Positions 45,462 through 57,829 of a stretch of DNA of 64,000 nt are shown here, piece after piece. This DNA comes from Mytilus galloprovincialis (taxonomy: Eukaryota; Mollusca; Bivalvia; Mytilida; Mytilidae). Position numbers and translations under genes: made by a program. Position 1 is the first letter of the stretch; every line of letters starts with the position of its first letter. The notes below the pieces were generated by a model. The model saw only the letters and a program-made list of their open reading frames with translations. It was not told where the DNA came from and did not search any database. The stretch lies in the NCBI RefSeq assembly GCF_965363235.1, contig NC_134840.1:59638793-59702792 (forward strand), in the 5' to 3' direction.

Positions 45462-47871
45462 ATGATGAGTTTGATTGTTGTCGCTGCCCTCTTGGCTTGT
45501 ACTTCTGCTACATTCTACAAAGGTTAGTTAACAAGAATGCGTTGTCAAAATTGTGATTAGTTTATTTCAATGGAAATATAAATATATCGGTGAATTATTT
45601 TGTAGTACAAATACATGCATTGAGTTGAAAAAAATGCCTCTATGACAATTTGATTTAACTATAATTCTATTAGGAGGAAAAAAACCAGACAATACAATGA
45701 ACACAAATGAAACAATTAATTTTACATCAAATTTAATTATATCTGTACAATTATATTTCAATGAAAGGTTTTCTTCATTTGAGACCAATTTGCCATTAAT
45801 ATAAAGAATCTAAAAGTATACATTTTTAAATAAAGACAACAGTAGTATACCGCTATTCAGTAGTCATAAATCGATTGAGAGATAACAAATCCGGATTACT
45901 TAACTAATAAAATTAACGGTACCAATTTTCTTGCACCAGATGCGCATTTCGACAATACATGTCTCTTCAGTGATGCTCGTGGCCAAATAATTTGAAATCC
46001 AAAGCTTATATAAAAGATGAAGAGCTACAATCCAAAAGGTCCAAAAAGTATAGCCAAATCCGTGAAAGGAATCAGAGCTTTGCATGAGGGAGGTACATTC
46101 CTTAATTCATAATAATTTCTATCATTTTGTAACAGCAAATTTTAATAACACAAAAAAATCCGTATTTTCATGCCTAAAACCGAGGCAAACGGATCATATT
46201 TGAGCGTCACTGATGAGTTTTTTGTAGACGAAATGCGCGTCTGGCGTATATACTAAATTTAGTCCTGGTAGCTATGATTCATTTATATACACAAGAGGAA
46301 AACAAGGAAACAACAAAAACAATGGAAAATTTGATAACAACTTTACACATTCCCAGAAAACCAAATGTGATTTTGCAAAATCTTCTGCTGTTTAAGACAA
46401 CCTTTATACTATGTTTATATTGGAATTTTTACATATTCTGTAAAATTCAGCGTTAAAGGACATACGAGTTATTTTAAGGTATTCACAATTTGTTCACATA
46501 TTTAAGAATAAGCCACTGTACTATATTTAAGAACCTCACAATTCATACCGGAAGCTGTGAAGCCGTGAGCTGAAGTGAAAATCACGATACTTTTTAAAAG
46601 TGACCTTGGTGTGAAATAGATTCATAGACATTTTTCTATTTTTAATTCGAAACTTTGATTTATCTCAAAATTATTGTAACACGCACAGCTGATGTTTATA
46701 TGATTTTTTTTGTTGTGTGAAATCAGTAACTATAAACGTTCGCCCTTTTTGTTTAAGCTTGTTTCATGTACCATGATACTGTGGATTCATTATTATTCGT
46801 TAGATACGAATTTTCGTGGATTTCGTTGGGGCAGATGAACCACGAAATTAAATATTCAACAAATACCCAATTTTCTACAGGCTTGTATGCAGATTTCACC
46901 AAAGCTACGAGATTAAATACCCACGAACATGTAAGTTTTCCTCAATCCACAAAAATTGGTACCCAGGAAAATAAATAAATCCACAGTACCCAAAATTGTT
47001 TTATAATTTGTTTCGACATGTGTTGCAATATATATGTAAATTTATAACGTATACTTCAAATTGTAGGAAATTTCGGACCTCAGTCTGGATATCAGAGATT
47101 CGAAGGATATGGACCAATGAACTCCAACTTTGGCATGATGAGATATGGAAATCAGTACGACATGTTCAAAGGTGGATATCTAAATAATGACGGAGTTGGT
47201 GGATTCCAGAACCGCGGGTTAAATAGTGGATATAAGAAAGGTGGAACCGGAGGATATTTCAAAGATGGGAATGTTGGATATCAAAAAGGTGGAATGAGAG
47301 GACAATTTAATGGCGGAAATATTGGATATCAAAAAGGTGGAATGGGCGGACAAATCAATGGCGGAACTGGTGGATATATGAAAGACATGATGGATTCTGG
47401 GTTATATCCATCGGGATTTGAAGGATGGAACAGTTTTGGTTCTGGTTTAGGAATGCAAGGTTTAGGAGGATATCCAAAATTTGGAAACAATGGATTCGGA
47501 AAAATGGGAGGTTTTCTTGGTACCAATGGACTAAAAAAAGGTTTGTAATTATTCATCATTAACTTTCTATTTATTACCTTATACTAGTAGTTCAAAATTG
47601 AAATAAAACAAAATTTTTTTGTTCTTCATGATTCATATAAGATATTGTGTGTGATTAGAACAATCATTTAGTCTTTTAATTTCCAAAAATGGTAAGATTC
47701 TTCTTCCTGGAAAAATATGTTAGTTCTTTTCCTAAAAATATTGAATAATATAATCGAGATATTTATGTCCCAATAATTGAATTATATTTTACTGATGTAT
47801 ACTCATAATAGTTACATAGAGTTCATAGACGATACATTATGATTTTTTCTTATTTTGTAGGAGGTTATTAG
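45462..47871 (+). CDS. Secreted glycine-rich repeat protein 1
   Basis: Not a gene I recognise by name. Coding exons 45462-45522, 47067-47540 and 47861-47871 join through phase-1 GT/AG introns to 181 aa. The first exon is almost exactly a signal peptide (MMSLIVVAALLACTSA, cleavage likely after TSA). The mature chain begins TFYKGNFGPQSGYQRFEGYG and is rich in Gly, Tyr, Asn, Met and Lys without Cys. Three 16-residue repeats start GYKKGGTGG, GYQKGGMRG and GYQKGGMGG, followed by GYMKDMMDSGLYPSGFEGW, LGMQGLGGYPKFGNNGF and the end KKGGY. The tiny last exon holds only GY and the stop. Composition recalls molluscan shell-matrix (shematrin, KRMP) or byssal proteins, but no family is proven. A paralogue lies at 54163. 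An unspliced reading would end KKGL at 47548. Confidence 0.82.
45838..45903 (+). repeat. Dispersed repeat, interrupted by SINE-like insertions
   Basis: AACAGTAGTATACCGCTATT...CATAAATCGATTGAGAGATA. The family continues at about 46270 (AACAAGGAAACAACAAAAAC) after about 365 bp of inserted elements. In intron 2 of glycine-rich gene 1. Confidence 0.5.
45905..46275. mobile_element. SINE-like insertion (inverted) plus adjacent CGT-core repeat
   Basis: 45905-46187 is the complement of the 34305-34581 element (GCACCAGATGCGCATTTCGA, GATGCTCGTGGCC). 46200-46275 holds a second core copy in the other orientation, GAGCGTCACTGATGAG...GACGAAATGCGCGTCTGGCG. Confidence 0.6.
46779..46986. mobile_element. TA-flanked MITE (mariner type)
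   Basis: CTGTGGATTCATTATTATTC at the left, AATAAATAAATCCACAG at the right, TA on both sides (46777-46778, 46987-46988). 208 bp, just upstream of exon 3 of glycine-rich gene 1. Confidence 0.75.
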
Positions 47872-47961
47872 ATGAAACCAAGAATGAATGAAGGCACATC
47901 AAAGTTAAAGAAAACCAATTGTACGATACCATACTAATTTATTCGTGTTTATTTTTTTTAT

Positions 47962-47967
47962 AATAAA
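47962..47967 (+). terminator. Poly(A) signal of glycine-rich gene 1
   Basis: AATAAA 91 bp after the stop, in TTATAATAAATGTTC. The same TTTAT...TATAATAAAT arrangement occurs at the end of the paralogue. Confidence 0.75.
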
Positions 47968-48424
47968 TGTTCCAATCTGTTTTTAAATTTTACTTTGAAA
48001 ATGATTTACAAAAAGGGAAATATTTGACAATTTTATGAGATAAGATACCCATCATTATTGTTAGTTCTCATGCTACTAAATATTGTTGCTGAATACATCA
48101 CACACACAGAAAAAGTGCTAACAAAAACTAAACAAACTATGCAAAGGATAATTTCAGACTTCAGCATGGTCTTTATTTAGAAAACATATGATTTTCTATT
48201 AAGAAATGTGGTTGTATACGTAAACGAGACAGTGACACAACGAAATACCAAAAAAAAAAAAAATCAAACATAGATACGGTCATCAACAATAGAGTCTATA
48301 AATGTCTAGCTCTAAATTGTTAACCTTGAAAATTGGAAAAAAAAATAATAGAAAAATCTGTCATTAACATCGTTGATTCAATAAAAGACCTAATTAATAA
48401 CAAAATATAACTAAAATAATTACT

Positions 48425-48720
48425 ATGTTCACATAAAAGCTGGAGGTTTTGCTAGCCACAAAACCAGGTTCAATCCACCATCTTCTTAAAATGTCCTGAA
48501 CCAAGTCAGGATAATGGCATTTGTTATCTTATAGTTCGTTTCTGTGTTTGTTGCATTGTCTTTTGTTTTTGTTGCACTTCAGTGTTTCTGTTGTTTTGCT
48601 GTTTTTCTCTTATAGTTGATGTGTTTCCTTCCGTTTTAGTTTGTTACCCGGATTTGTTTTCTCTCAATTGATTTATGTCTTTCAAACAGTGGTATACTAC
48701 TGTTGCCTTTATTTATATAC
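48425..48720 (+). repeat. Composite dispersed repeat
   Basis: CTAGCCACAAAACCAGGTTC (as at 40840) runs into CACTTCAGTGTTTCTGTTGT and ends GTGGTATACTACTGTTGCCT (as at 42475). This suggests both pieces belong to one longer family. Confidence 0.55.
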
Positions 48721-49570
48721 TACTGTTGATTATTCTTCCTTTAGAGCGAGTATCATGTGATTGTCTTTAGGTCTCAATTTGAAAGTTTAAAGTGTTGCTT
48801 GTTAATCTTTGCACTTTTTACATTGTTCAGAATGAAATGATTTTTATTGTCAATAAGTGATTGCCATCCAATTGTATTGCATTAAATATTTAAGGTTAGT
48901 CTTGGACCATAACAAAATTTATACTATAGGCATTATTTTGTAAATCTAGTGCCAAAAATATAATATACACACACATATAATTGGTTACTTAAATTATACA
49001 TAATGCTGTTTTTAGATTGCACATTTTGCATCCTATACTTATTTTCGTACTATAAAACAGCAATGCTTAATTCTGTTATTTACGTACAAATGGTGTTTTG
49101 CCTAAAACAAAAAGCGTGAAAATTTAACGCAATAAGAAAGATAATATATATTGTTAGTAATAATTTCAAAGCTTTTCTTAATTAGACTTTCCCTGAGAAT
49201 AGGCATATAACGAAAACTTCTAAATTGAACACTCAATTTATTTTTTAAAAATGATGCAAAAAATGATTAAAACCTTGATGCATAATTCACAAATGTTAAA
49301 GGATTGTGTCAAGTTGTTTATTAAATTTGAAGTATGCTTCATTACATATAATACAACACTATCAAATATCAGCTAATTGCTCAATTTCATCCTATTCATT
49401 GGTGAACTTCCATTCTACAGCAGTTGTAAGGACCCAATTCTCTGGAGAACACGAAGCAAGATTTATATGAAAATTGATAATGTAATGGGACACTACGCAT
49501 TCTCAAAATGTATTGCATAAAATAAAGGTTACTGATGAAAAATTCATAGAAACAATATCATTTGACACCT
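48721..49570. other. AT-rich spacer
   Basis: No gene, inverted repeat or tandem repeat recognised. Confidence 0.35.
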
Positions 49571-49574
49571 ACAT

Positions 49575-49725
49575 GTATATAAAAAAAAAGTAAAATCACA
49601 ACAACAAAAAAATGAACGCCTACGAAAATTCAACACGGAAATTCCCCAATCAAATGGCAAAATCAAAAGCTCAAACACATCAAACGTCGAATGGATACCA
49701 ACTGTCATATTCGAAAATGTATTAT
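49575..49725 (+). repeat. Dispersed repeat (CAAATGGCAAAATCAAAAGC type)
   Basis: Also at 53816-53935. Shared landmarks: AAAAGTAAAATCACAA, AAATTCAACACGGAAA, CAAATGGCAA, AAGCTCAAACACATCAAA. Confidence 0.55.
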
Positions 49726-51640
49726 TCGATAGTTTCATGATTTATTATTTTAATTTTTTTTTCTTCAGTAAATGACATTTTCATTTTCTTGTATCCCACC
49801 CACCTCTTAAGCCATTACAAACATGGGTTGAGACTGGATATAAGTCAAATAAGATACTCTGGTGTTTCTTCTTGTGGTAAAATTGAAAACACACAATACC
49901 TTTTTGAAGGGTTTAAGCTAATATCAAAGATCAGACACTATAAGTCTTCTACTAAATCTAATATTTAAAAAATAAAGTAACTATAATGCCAATAATGTTG
50001 ATATCCTAAATATAGAACGAAATTCATAACAGTGTGGTCGACAGTAAAACGTTTATTAGTAATTGTACTGAAAAGTTTACCTTTCACTTGTTTGTCGTGG
50101 GCGATGATTTTATGCTCACTCAGTCTATCGGAGGCCTTCAAGTGGGGATTTAAATAATCATTTGTTACACATTTTGATACATAAAATGAAACTTTCTTTT
50201 CACATATCATTTAAGGAATTTATTTTAAATAATTGTTATACCATCACTTACAACAGTTTCACTTTTAAGAATATTAATGTCCAGAGCTGATATCAATAAA
50301 TAATAATAAAAAAAAAAGTTTATTCATGGTAAAAAAAAAACAAAAAAAAGTTAATAGGGACCCGCGTTATTTCAGAAAATATCTTCTTGATTAAGAGAAC
50401 AAAAACTTCTACGTTGTGATCATTTAAGAGTGGCCTTCTATTTATTCAATGCTAACCATGTGGGCTATGTTTTTTTATATACCATAAATCGATTCGTTCA
50501 TTCAGATATTTGTCAGTTTGTCTTGGCTCTTCAAGTCCAACACACAACTTCTCACGAAATTGGTATTTTTCTTACAAAAATTACATCCATGTGATGTATT
50601 CTTTTCATGGAGAATGAATGTTGCACCTTATTTTATTTGTTATCGGTTTTTTTTTGTGTGTATCATTGACGAATAAGACAACCTGAATCTTCTTTATTCA
50701 AATTTAAAACATACGAGATGGCAATTATGACACAAAATAACTAAATTAAACTTACAGCAGAAGAAAGATAATGAACATCGCTTTTATAGTCTCCTAAATA
50801 TCGAAGACGCGTGGTCTTTTTAAAAATGATGTAAATTTATAAAGGAAACAACAAACAAAATAGTTCGAATATTTATATTGGAAAAAGTAAACCGGTAAAA
50901 GTAACGGTGTGTAAATCATAACAATTATTTTATTTCAATGAAAATCAAACTGTTGAATTTTTTCCGCTGCGAGCAAATTTTTAATTTTGGTCGCATTTTG
51001 AAAATCAATAAATCTTGTATTCTTGTTGGAAGCTGCACTGTGTAGTTTATACCCGTTTTTTTCAATGCCACACAAATCCAACACAGACAAAAAAAATGGT
51101 AGGTTCAAGAAATAATTGATGCAAACTATACTTTATTGTAGTTTTAACATGGGTAGACATTATATTCGTGATTATTTTTGCCCGAGCGATATCGAAAAAC
51201 TATTATAAAAAGTGTCCTAGTTCAGTGAAAATGTACGTCATACTTATTTCCTAAACAAATAAATAAACAAACATTAATTAACATACAACACTACCAAAGG
51301 CCAGAGACTCCTTACTTGTATGATTTTGTAAAAAAATGCATCTTTTTAAAACAGTCGAAAACAAAATTGTCTGTCCAATGGAAAAGTCGAAGCCCAAAAA
51401 AGATGAACAGTGCATTATAGAAACATAGAAGCTGGTTGCAAAAGTTGACGACAAGATCTATTTTATAACTTGAGTATGGCCTAATACTATTAACCTGAAA
51501 TAAATATATTTATAGCAATTCCCTTGATACGAAAGATCTACATGTTGCCTTGGGCTTTTTTTTTCTTTTTTTTTTTTGCTCTTTGGTTGGGTTTTTGTCT
51601 CAATGACAATTCAATTTTCATTCTTATCATAGATATAACT
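49726..51640. other. AT-rich spacer
   Basis: No gene found. A short piece near 51295 (CCAAAGGCCAGAGACTCC) matches the mid-repetitive element at 9660. Confidence 0.35.
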
Positions 51641-51644
51641 GCAT

Positions 51645-51790
51645 GTTAAAATAAGAATATGAAGTGTGATAGGCAATCAGACACATTCTTTCCAGGGACC
51701 AACAGGCGTTATCAAGCTATAGGTCCCCGTATGGCCTTCGACCATTAGCAAAATACACACTTTATAGAATGAAAGCTCCAAGAGGTCTTG
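51645..51790 (+). repeat. Short dispersed repeat
   Basis: AATATGAAGTGTGATAGGCA, CCAACAGGCGTTATCAAGC and CCCGTATGGCCTTCGACC; related to the 3563 and 40398 families. Confidence 0.4.
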
Positions 51791-52118
51791 GGATGAAAAA
51801 AAAACAAACATAAAAGATGAGCGAGAAAAAAAATAGGGATACCGCATGGAAATTGGAAAATGGTCCGCAACATTAATTTAGTCAACTCACTTAGTTGAAA
51901 TTAAAGACCTGGCGAATTTTAGCCTTTTGCAATGGATGTGATGTATGCTTAAAAAAAATCATGGTTTGTTTGGACATTTTTATAAATCAAGTCTTGTTTT
52001 TAAATTATTTGCAAGTAAGTTTTAAGTCATGAACAAATAATCACTCACAGAAAGACGTCAAATCCATCAACAAAAGAAAAAATTTAATAGACGACCGACA
52101 ACGCACAGAATATCATCT

Positions 52119-52234
52119 ATGTGTTCCGGACCATATGAGTATTTGGACCATACGCATATATCATGACCATAAGGGTATACTAATATGGTCCAACCATACA
52201 CGTATGGTCCAAACACTCATAAGGTCCGGAACAT
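52119..52234. mobile_element. Palindromic MITE
   Basis: ATGTGTTCCGGACCATATGA...TTTGGACCATACG and CGTATGGTCCAAACACTCAT...TCCGGAACAT are inverted arms of about 36 bp. GGTCCA recurs several times. Confidence 0.65.
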
Positions 52235-52779
52235 ATTTTATTTGCGATCACAAATGCACGAAGACGTCCATTTCTATGTAAATTGGGTCGATTTTTTTAT
52301 AAAGACAAGATGAATGCGTTTCTGCATGTTGCCAAGTGTTTTTCACAAGTATAGAAGCAGTATAGCAGAACGGTTTAAGTTTCCTATATACACCAAATGA
52401 TACATTTTGCCAATACAATAACGTAAATGCATGCAAATTTCACAAGGTTTAATCCAAAAAGCTTTCTTACTATCCAATAACTTTCAAGTACGAAAAAGAC
52501 AGCCTGAGGGCAGAAGTATATTTTGTCTTTATGTTTCGTATTTGCACAACTTTTGAAAGTGGATTATGCATTCGTTCTAAAATAAAATTAGACCAGATAA
52601 AAGTTAAAAGATTACATAACTCGACAATCGCAATTGTTAAATCCGAAAAAGATAATCAATCAATACATGCATTCAGTAAGTCATTCTTTTTTCTGAAAGA
52701 ACATGGCTTTGCGATATCTTATTATGAAAATTGATTGTCGAAACATAACAAAAACACAAGTAAAGGACGTTTAATTAAT

Positions 52780-52995
52780 CAATATAAATCAAAACACAAA
52801 TTCCTGATTAGTATTTCGAATTTTTTTATATAGGCGTTGAGAACCTTTGGTGACCCCACGGTTTAAATGTTTATATTAAGGACGTCGTGAGCAATGGGCG
52901 TTATAGACGAACGTTCACCTAATCTGTCCCAGTCAATGGGATATTAAAGTGCGCCAATCAATGTCCATAGCCACACTGTTATGAATTCGATACTA
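52780..52995. mobile_element. Half copy of the 450-bp foldback element
   Basis: Matches the right half of the elements at 56351 and 58064: GTTGAGAACCTTTGGTGACC, AACGTTCACCTAA, GTCCCAGTCAATGG, CACACTGTTATGAATTC. Confidence 0.65.
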
Positions 52996-53700
52996 TGTTG
53001 TTAATCAGATAAGCTGAAGTAACACTGCAAGTCTTCAGAAATGTTGTAAAAATTATGAGATGCACAAGTATCGTTACGATGTAACAATATTGAGCCCGAT
53101 GTTTATGGTTAGAGAACATTTCCAAAACTGAAAATAAACTATTTTTTAATTAGTATATAAAACAGAATAATAAAGAAATAAATGTAAGTACGGATTAAGC
53201 AATTATTTTCGAATGTTAAGATAATCTGCTAAAGTCCATTATCGGATATAGTAGAAACATATATTTTTAACAAAAAGATAATTGTGTGGGAATATTTGAG
53301 CTAATAATGCCAATTAAAACATATGATAATAAAAAGTTAGAAAAATGAGACAGTAACCCAACGACATACAAAAAACACATCTTCAGGGCAATTTACATTA
53401 TTTATCAATGCAAAGAGTCAAGCTCAAAATAGTTTCGAATACATTTTATAGTAACACGCACTGATCTGCCATCAACACTCTAAGTAATCCTAAACATTAA
53501 GATATGGTGTTCGTATGCCTATGTTCCTCCCGTGGAACAGGTACCTGACAATAGAGCAGGTTTGAAAACTACAAGTTTTTTATCTCGTGTTTATTTTTTA
53601 GATCTATAACGCTAATCTCTTGTTAGTCAATGAGTACTATGATTCATATTATATAATTTTATGTTTTCATGCTACTGAAAATTGTTTATTACTATGATTT
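52996..53700. other. Spacer upstream of glycine-rich gene 2
   Basis: AT-rich, nothing recognised. Confidence 0.3.
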
Positions 53701-53701
53701 G

Positions 53702-53796
53702 ATAATTCAGAAGCCAAGCTTATAAGTTATTAAAATGTTTTAATAATTCAGAAGCCAAACTTATAAATTATCAAAACATTTTAATAATTACGATAT
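53702..53796. repeat. 46-bp tandem duplication
   Basis: ATAATTCAGAAGCCAAGCTT ... AAAATGTTTTA occurs twice, slightly diverged. Confidence 0.65.
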
Positions 53797-53815
53797 CAGT
53801 CGTAGTTAGCTAATT

Positions 53816-53935
53816 AGAAAAAAAAGTAAAATCACAAAATATTGAACTCCGAGGAAAATTCAAAACGGAAAGACCCTAATCAAATGGCAACATCAAAAGC
53901 TGAAACACATCAAATAGAATGCGCAATTGTTTTGC
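53816..53935 (+). repeat. Dispersed repeat, second copy of the 49575 type
   Basis: AAAAAAGTAAAATCACAAAA, GAACTCCGAGGAAAATTCAA, ATCAAATGGCAACATCAAAA; ends close to the TATA box of the next gene. Confidence 0.55.
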
Positions 53936-53950
53936 TGTTTATTGTCTGAC

Positions 53951-53960
53951 TATAAAAAGG
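53951..53960 (+). promoter_or_regulatory. TATA box of glycine-rich gene 2
   Basis: TATAAAAAGG, placed like the TATAAAAGG of gene 1. The short untranslated exon that follows probably ends at a GT near 54011 or 54017. Confidence 0.6.
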
Positions 53961-54162
53961 ATTTATTCTGTAGTTTCCACAAAGTTATTCCTGCACTGTG
54001 TACTTGAAGCGTAAAGGTTTGAATCTGTTTATAAAGATAATGATAAATTTGTGTATCTACTTCATTTTGTAGTAGTTTCAGTAGCAATTTTTTTAATTCA
54101 TCTAATTGAGTAACTTTTTTTAATTATTATTTTGCAAACAACTGTATCATTTTCTTTTTCAG

Positions 54163-57100
54163 ATGCAATTATTCGGGCGGCAGAAAATAATTGTGTATTT
54201 ATTGGGACTTTTGTGTGCATGTGTGTATGGATTAAAAATGGACTGGACCAGATTTCCAGATTATGGTGAGTCGCATACAATTTCTAGCCTGATCTTTTAG
54301 GCACAATGGGTCGGGTATAGTTTGGTGTGGTTTAAAAAAAAAACATAATTGTATGACACATTGTTTTTATACAGGTCACTACAAAAAAAGTAAATTACTT
54401 ACTTTCTTATACCTACGTGAATGGGAATAGTAATTTAAAAAAAATTCTTGTTGAACCGAACACATCCGATATATTTTGAAAATTAATTCTTTTTTCTTCT
54501 GGTTTAAAAACAAAAATTGGATTTTCTGTATATTCTTGGTGTATGGACTCTTACTTATTGCGTGAAATTCTGTTTGTTCATCAAAATATTATTTCAATAA
54601 CTTCAATGACTTTTTTCTTATTCGTTTCCCTAGAACACCATTATCATATACTAGTATTTGACACTTTCTTAACTACTTTTTGGAATTTTGGATCCTCAAT
54701 GGTCTTCAACTTTGTACTTGTTTGGCTTTATAACTATTTTGATATGAGCGTGACTGATGTAGACGAAACGCGCGTCTGACGTACTTAAATATAATCCTGG
54801 TACTTTTGATAACTATTCATAACATTTTAACAGTAGTAAGATTCTCACTGCCTCGAGTAAAATTAGTTTCGTATTGTATTTTCCTTCTTTTTATGGCTGT
54901 CATCATAAAAATTTTGCTCACCATGCATTGATTTTTCTTTGTTTCCCTTAAGCATTCTAATGTATGTTCCTCAAGAAAACCCCGTTCGAAAGCAGTACGT
55001 TTGGCATATTTTATTATAACCTACAAACATTTTGTTTTTACAAATTTGATTTTTCGTCATAAAAAGGAGATTTTTTTTTAAATATGAACGAGCTTTTATT
55101 CTTCACAAAACACAGATTTATATAGAAATGTTACCAGCGGAAAGTTAATTGATAGAAAAAAAAGATAATGTATTTTAGCATGATAAAAAGTAATATTATG
55201 ACAATAAAGCACATTTTAACACAAGATATCATTTTTCAATTAGAAAATTGGAGTAAAAATGGCAAAAGGGGAATGAGTGGACATGGCGGAAATGGTGGAT
55301 ATCTTAAAGACATGATGGATCCTGGATTTTATCCATCTGGATTTGAAGGATGGGACAATCCCGGCACAGGTTTAGGAATGGGGATGCAAGGTTTAGGAGG
55401 TTATCCAAAATTTGGAAACAACGGATTTAAAAAGGTTTGTTATATTTCATCATTATTTACATGTTAATCATTAACTAAAAAAAATACTATTAGTCAAATA
55501 GATAGTACATAAATCAGGGGGGAATCTAGGATTTTTGAAAGGGGGCGAAGTTTTCAAAATTTTAGCGAGCGTAGCGAGGCGAAAATTTTTGGGACCTTTT
55601 TTAGACTTAAAAAAACATAAAATAAGTGTAAAATGCACTTTTTAAACGGTTACTGACGTGGGGCATGTATTTTTTTTTATAGTTGCTGTTAAGTGTAAGG
55701 GTAGGACATTTTTTATGCTTTATTCTCCCTATTAATCATAAAACGATAGTATGGATTCAAAGCTATGTACTGATATATTTGATGTGAGCCTTTTCAGTGA
55801 AAAATAGACAGGGAAAATTCTCGTTTGTTGTATGTTAAGTGAGCATAACCTCGTTAGATTTCTTGTTATAAAAAAGATATACGCCGGGCTATTCAAAGAA
55901 CTTTACAATACGACCGACACGAGTTAAAACAGACGAACACGCAATTTTATTCAAATGTTTGGTTGTTATGTTTCACCAAACAAGATGAAGAGAAGTGAGG
56001 GTTTTTAAATCAACAAAAGGCTACGAATGGGTCTGAAGTGACAACGAATTTATGAACGACGGTCGATAAATGGAGACAGAAAGACCACACCCAGCAGTCA
56101 GGTTGCAGTCTGGTCTTGAGGGAAAAAAAACAATATATCAGTTCGGCGAAACAGCAGAACTGCAAACTTCCCCCCTCCCCCCAAAAAAAAAAATACGCCA
56201 GTTTTTTATTCATCATGTTCATTTAATGCTAAATTATTCTGTTGGAAATTTTCAGTTCTTATAGCAAAAAAGTGAATAGTATTGTTTTTAATCAAGATAC
56301 GGCCAGAATTTTTGTTCAAGGCAAAAATCAGAGTCAGATTTTTTTCACTCATAGTATGAAATTCAAAACAGTGTAGCTGTGGCCATTGATTGACCCATCA
56401 AAATCATCCATTGACTGGGACAATTTACGTGAACGTTTGTCTGTAACAACCACTGTTCATGACGTACCTACGATAGACATTTAAACTGTGGGGTCAACAA
56501 AGGTTTCTTAACGCCTTTAATTATACAATAATTCGAAAAAATAATCAGGAATAACCTTTGTGTTTTGATTTATATAATTGATATAAATCAAAATATCGTG
56601 TTATTTCTGATTAATTTTTCGAATTACTTTATTTAGGTGTTGAGAACCTTTGGTGACCCCATAGTTTAAGTGTCTTTAAAAAGTACATAGTGAGCATTGG
56701 TCGTTGCATACAAACGTTCACCTAAATTGTCCCAGTCAATGAATGATTTTAATGTGTCAATCAATGGCCACAGCTACACTGTTTTGAATTTCATACTATA
56801 TCTCATACTTCCCCCTCAAATCAAATGGTCGTACCTTAGACTTAAAATATATCTAGAGCTTATACTGAGTGGGGATCATTATTCAGCTACATGTATGTTA
56901 TTTTAGACCATGTGAAAACTTTCGAGTCAACCGAGTAAGATACAACGAGAGTTAATTAACTTATGTTCTTTAGAATAGAATGGGGTGTTTGGGGTTAAAC
57001 ATGCTCAATCCTGTGTTGCTTTGAAGGTGTCATGATTGTCAGTCTCAGCGTAAGCAATGTGTTACTGTATTTTGAATTTCAAAATGACTGAGTGACATTT

Positions 57101-57739
57101 TTTCGACGCACTCGTCAACTCCAGCACGGCTAAACACATGACTTTGACATGATAAGTAAATACCATCGAAAAAATATCTTAATAAGTAAAGATTTGTCGC
57201 ATAAAAATTAAAGACACGGGAAATGGCAAAGTTCACGAAGTCTAGTCTGATTAATCATTTTACAAAAAAAAAGGGGGGGCGGCGTCATCATTTAGGGTTA
57301 GTCTGTGGTTTGATTGTTTTTTTTTAGATATCAATACTTTTGTCAACTTTCCTTTAATTAAACGTGAACAGATGGGTTTTTTTTATGTTCAAAAGACCGC
57401 ATCTATGCAGAGCATAATTAGTTGTGTTTTTTCTCTTATTTCTTAATGAAAATCTATTCCATGTTTTTTTGCAGTTATCATCTAGATTCAATATCGGATT
57501 AACATTTAAAGCTTGTTCAAAACTTTATGGAATTCTATGAAGTTTAATAAAAAATAATTATTTATGAAATAGCATTTCGTCTGAATAAAAATTTTAGAGT
57601 ATATTTTTACTGTTTTGGATTAATTTTTAAAACAATGGATTATGATGAAAATAGTTCATAGAATTCTTACAATAGTTCTACAGAGTCCATCTTATTTTTA
57701 TATTCTCCTTTTGGTAAATTGTAGAAAGCTGTTAAATGA
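54163..57739 (+). CDS. Secreted glycine-rich repeat protein 2 (paralogue of 45462)
   Basis: Predicted 102 aa from coding exons 54163-54265, 55244-55434 and 57725-57739. The ATG follows directly on a TTTTTCAG acceptor, so an untranslated exon lies upstream. Exon 1 encodes a signal sequence with a basic start and hydrophobic core (MQLFGRQKIIVYLLGLLCAC, then VYGLKMDWTRFPDY). Exon 2 gives NGKRGMSGHGGNGGYLKDMMD, PGFYPSGFEGW and LGMGMQGLGGYPKFGNNGF, nearly the same as the C-terminal block of gene 1. The three 16-residue repeats of gene 1 are reduced to one partial repeat. The last exon gives KAVK and stop; it is supported by similarity of the acceptor, coding end and following sequence to the last exon of gene 1 (TTGTAG, then GTTA..ATGAAAC). 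Intron 2 contains a 450-bp palindrome. The last-exon choice is the least certain part. Confidence 0.7.
54600..54825 (+). mobile_element. SINE-like CGT-core element
   Basis: TTGGATCCTCAATGGTCTTC, TTGTTTGGCTTTATAACTAT and GAGCGTGACTGATGTAGACG followed by AAACGCGCGTCTGACGTA, ending TAATCCTGGTACTTTTGATA. In intron 1 of glycine-rich gene 2. The core matches that of the 34305 family. Confidence 0.6.
55513..55620. mobile_element. Possible hAT-type end fragment
   Basis: CAGGGGGGAATCTAGGATTT followed by TTGAAAGGGGGCG and an internal GCGAGCGTAGCGAGGCG resembles the CAGGGGCGGATC ends of some hAT families. No right end found. Confidence 0.3.
56351..56799. mobile_element. 450-bp foldback element, copy 1
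   Basis: Nearly complete palindrome: ATAGTATGAAATTCAAAACA at the left and the exact complement at the right; centre near 56575 (TTTATATAATTGATATAAAT). In intron 2 of glycine-rich gene 2. Confidence 0.8.
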
Positions 57740-57823
57740 AACACGAGAAAGGATGAAGAGACAACGGGCTGACGACAACATAGGATTCTGGAAAAAACTC
57801 AATTATTTATGTTTATTCTATAT

Positions 57824-57829
57824 AATAAA
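57824..57829 (+). terminator. Poly(A) signal of glycine-rich gene 2
   Basis: AATAAA 85 bp after the stop, in TTTATTCTATATAATAAATA, closely resembling the gene 1 signal in sequence and distance (91 bp there). Confidence 0.65.

Noticed and set aside
47329-47559. Proline-rich minus-strand frame
   Set aside because: It is the antisense shadow of the glycine-rich exon (GGN codons read as proline).
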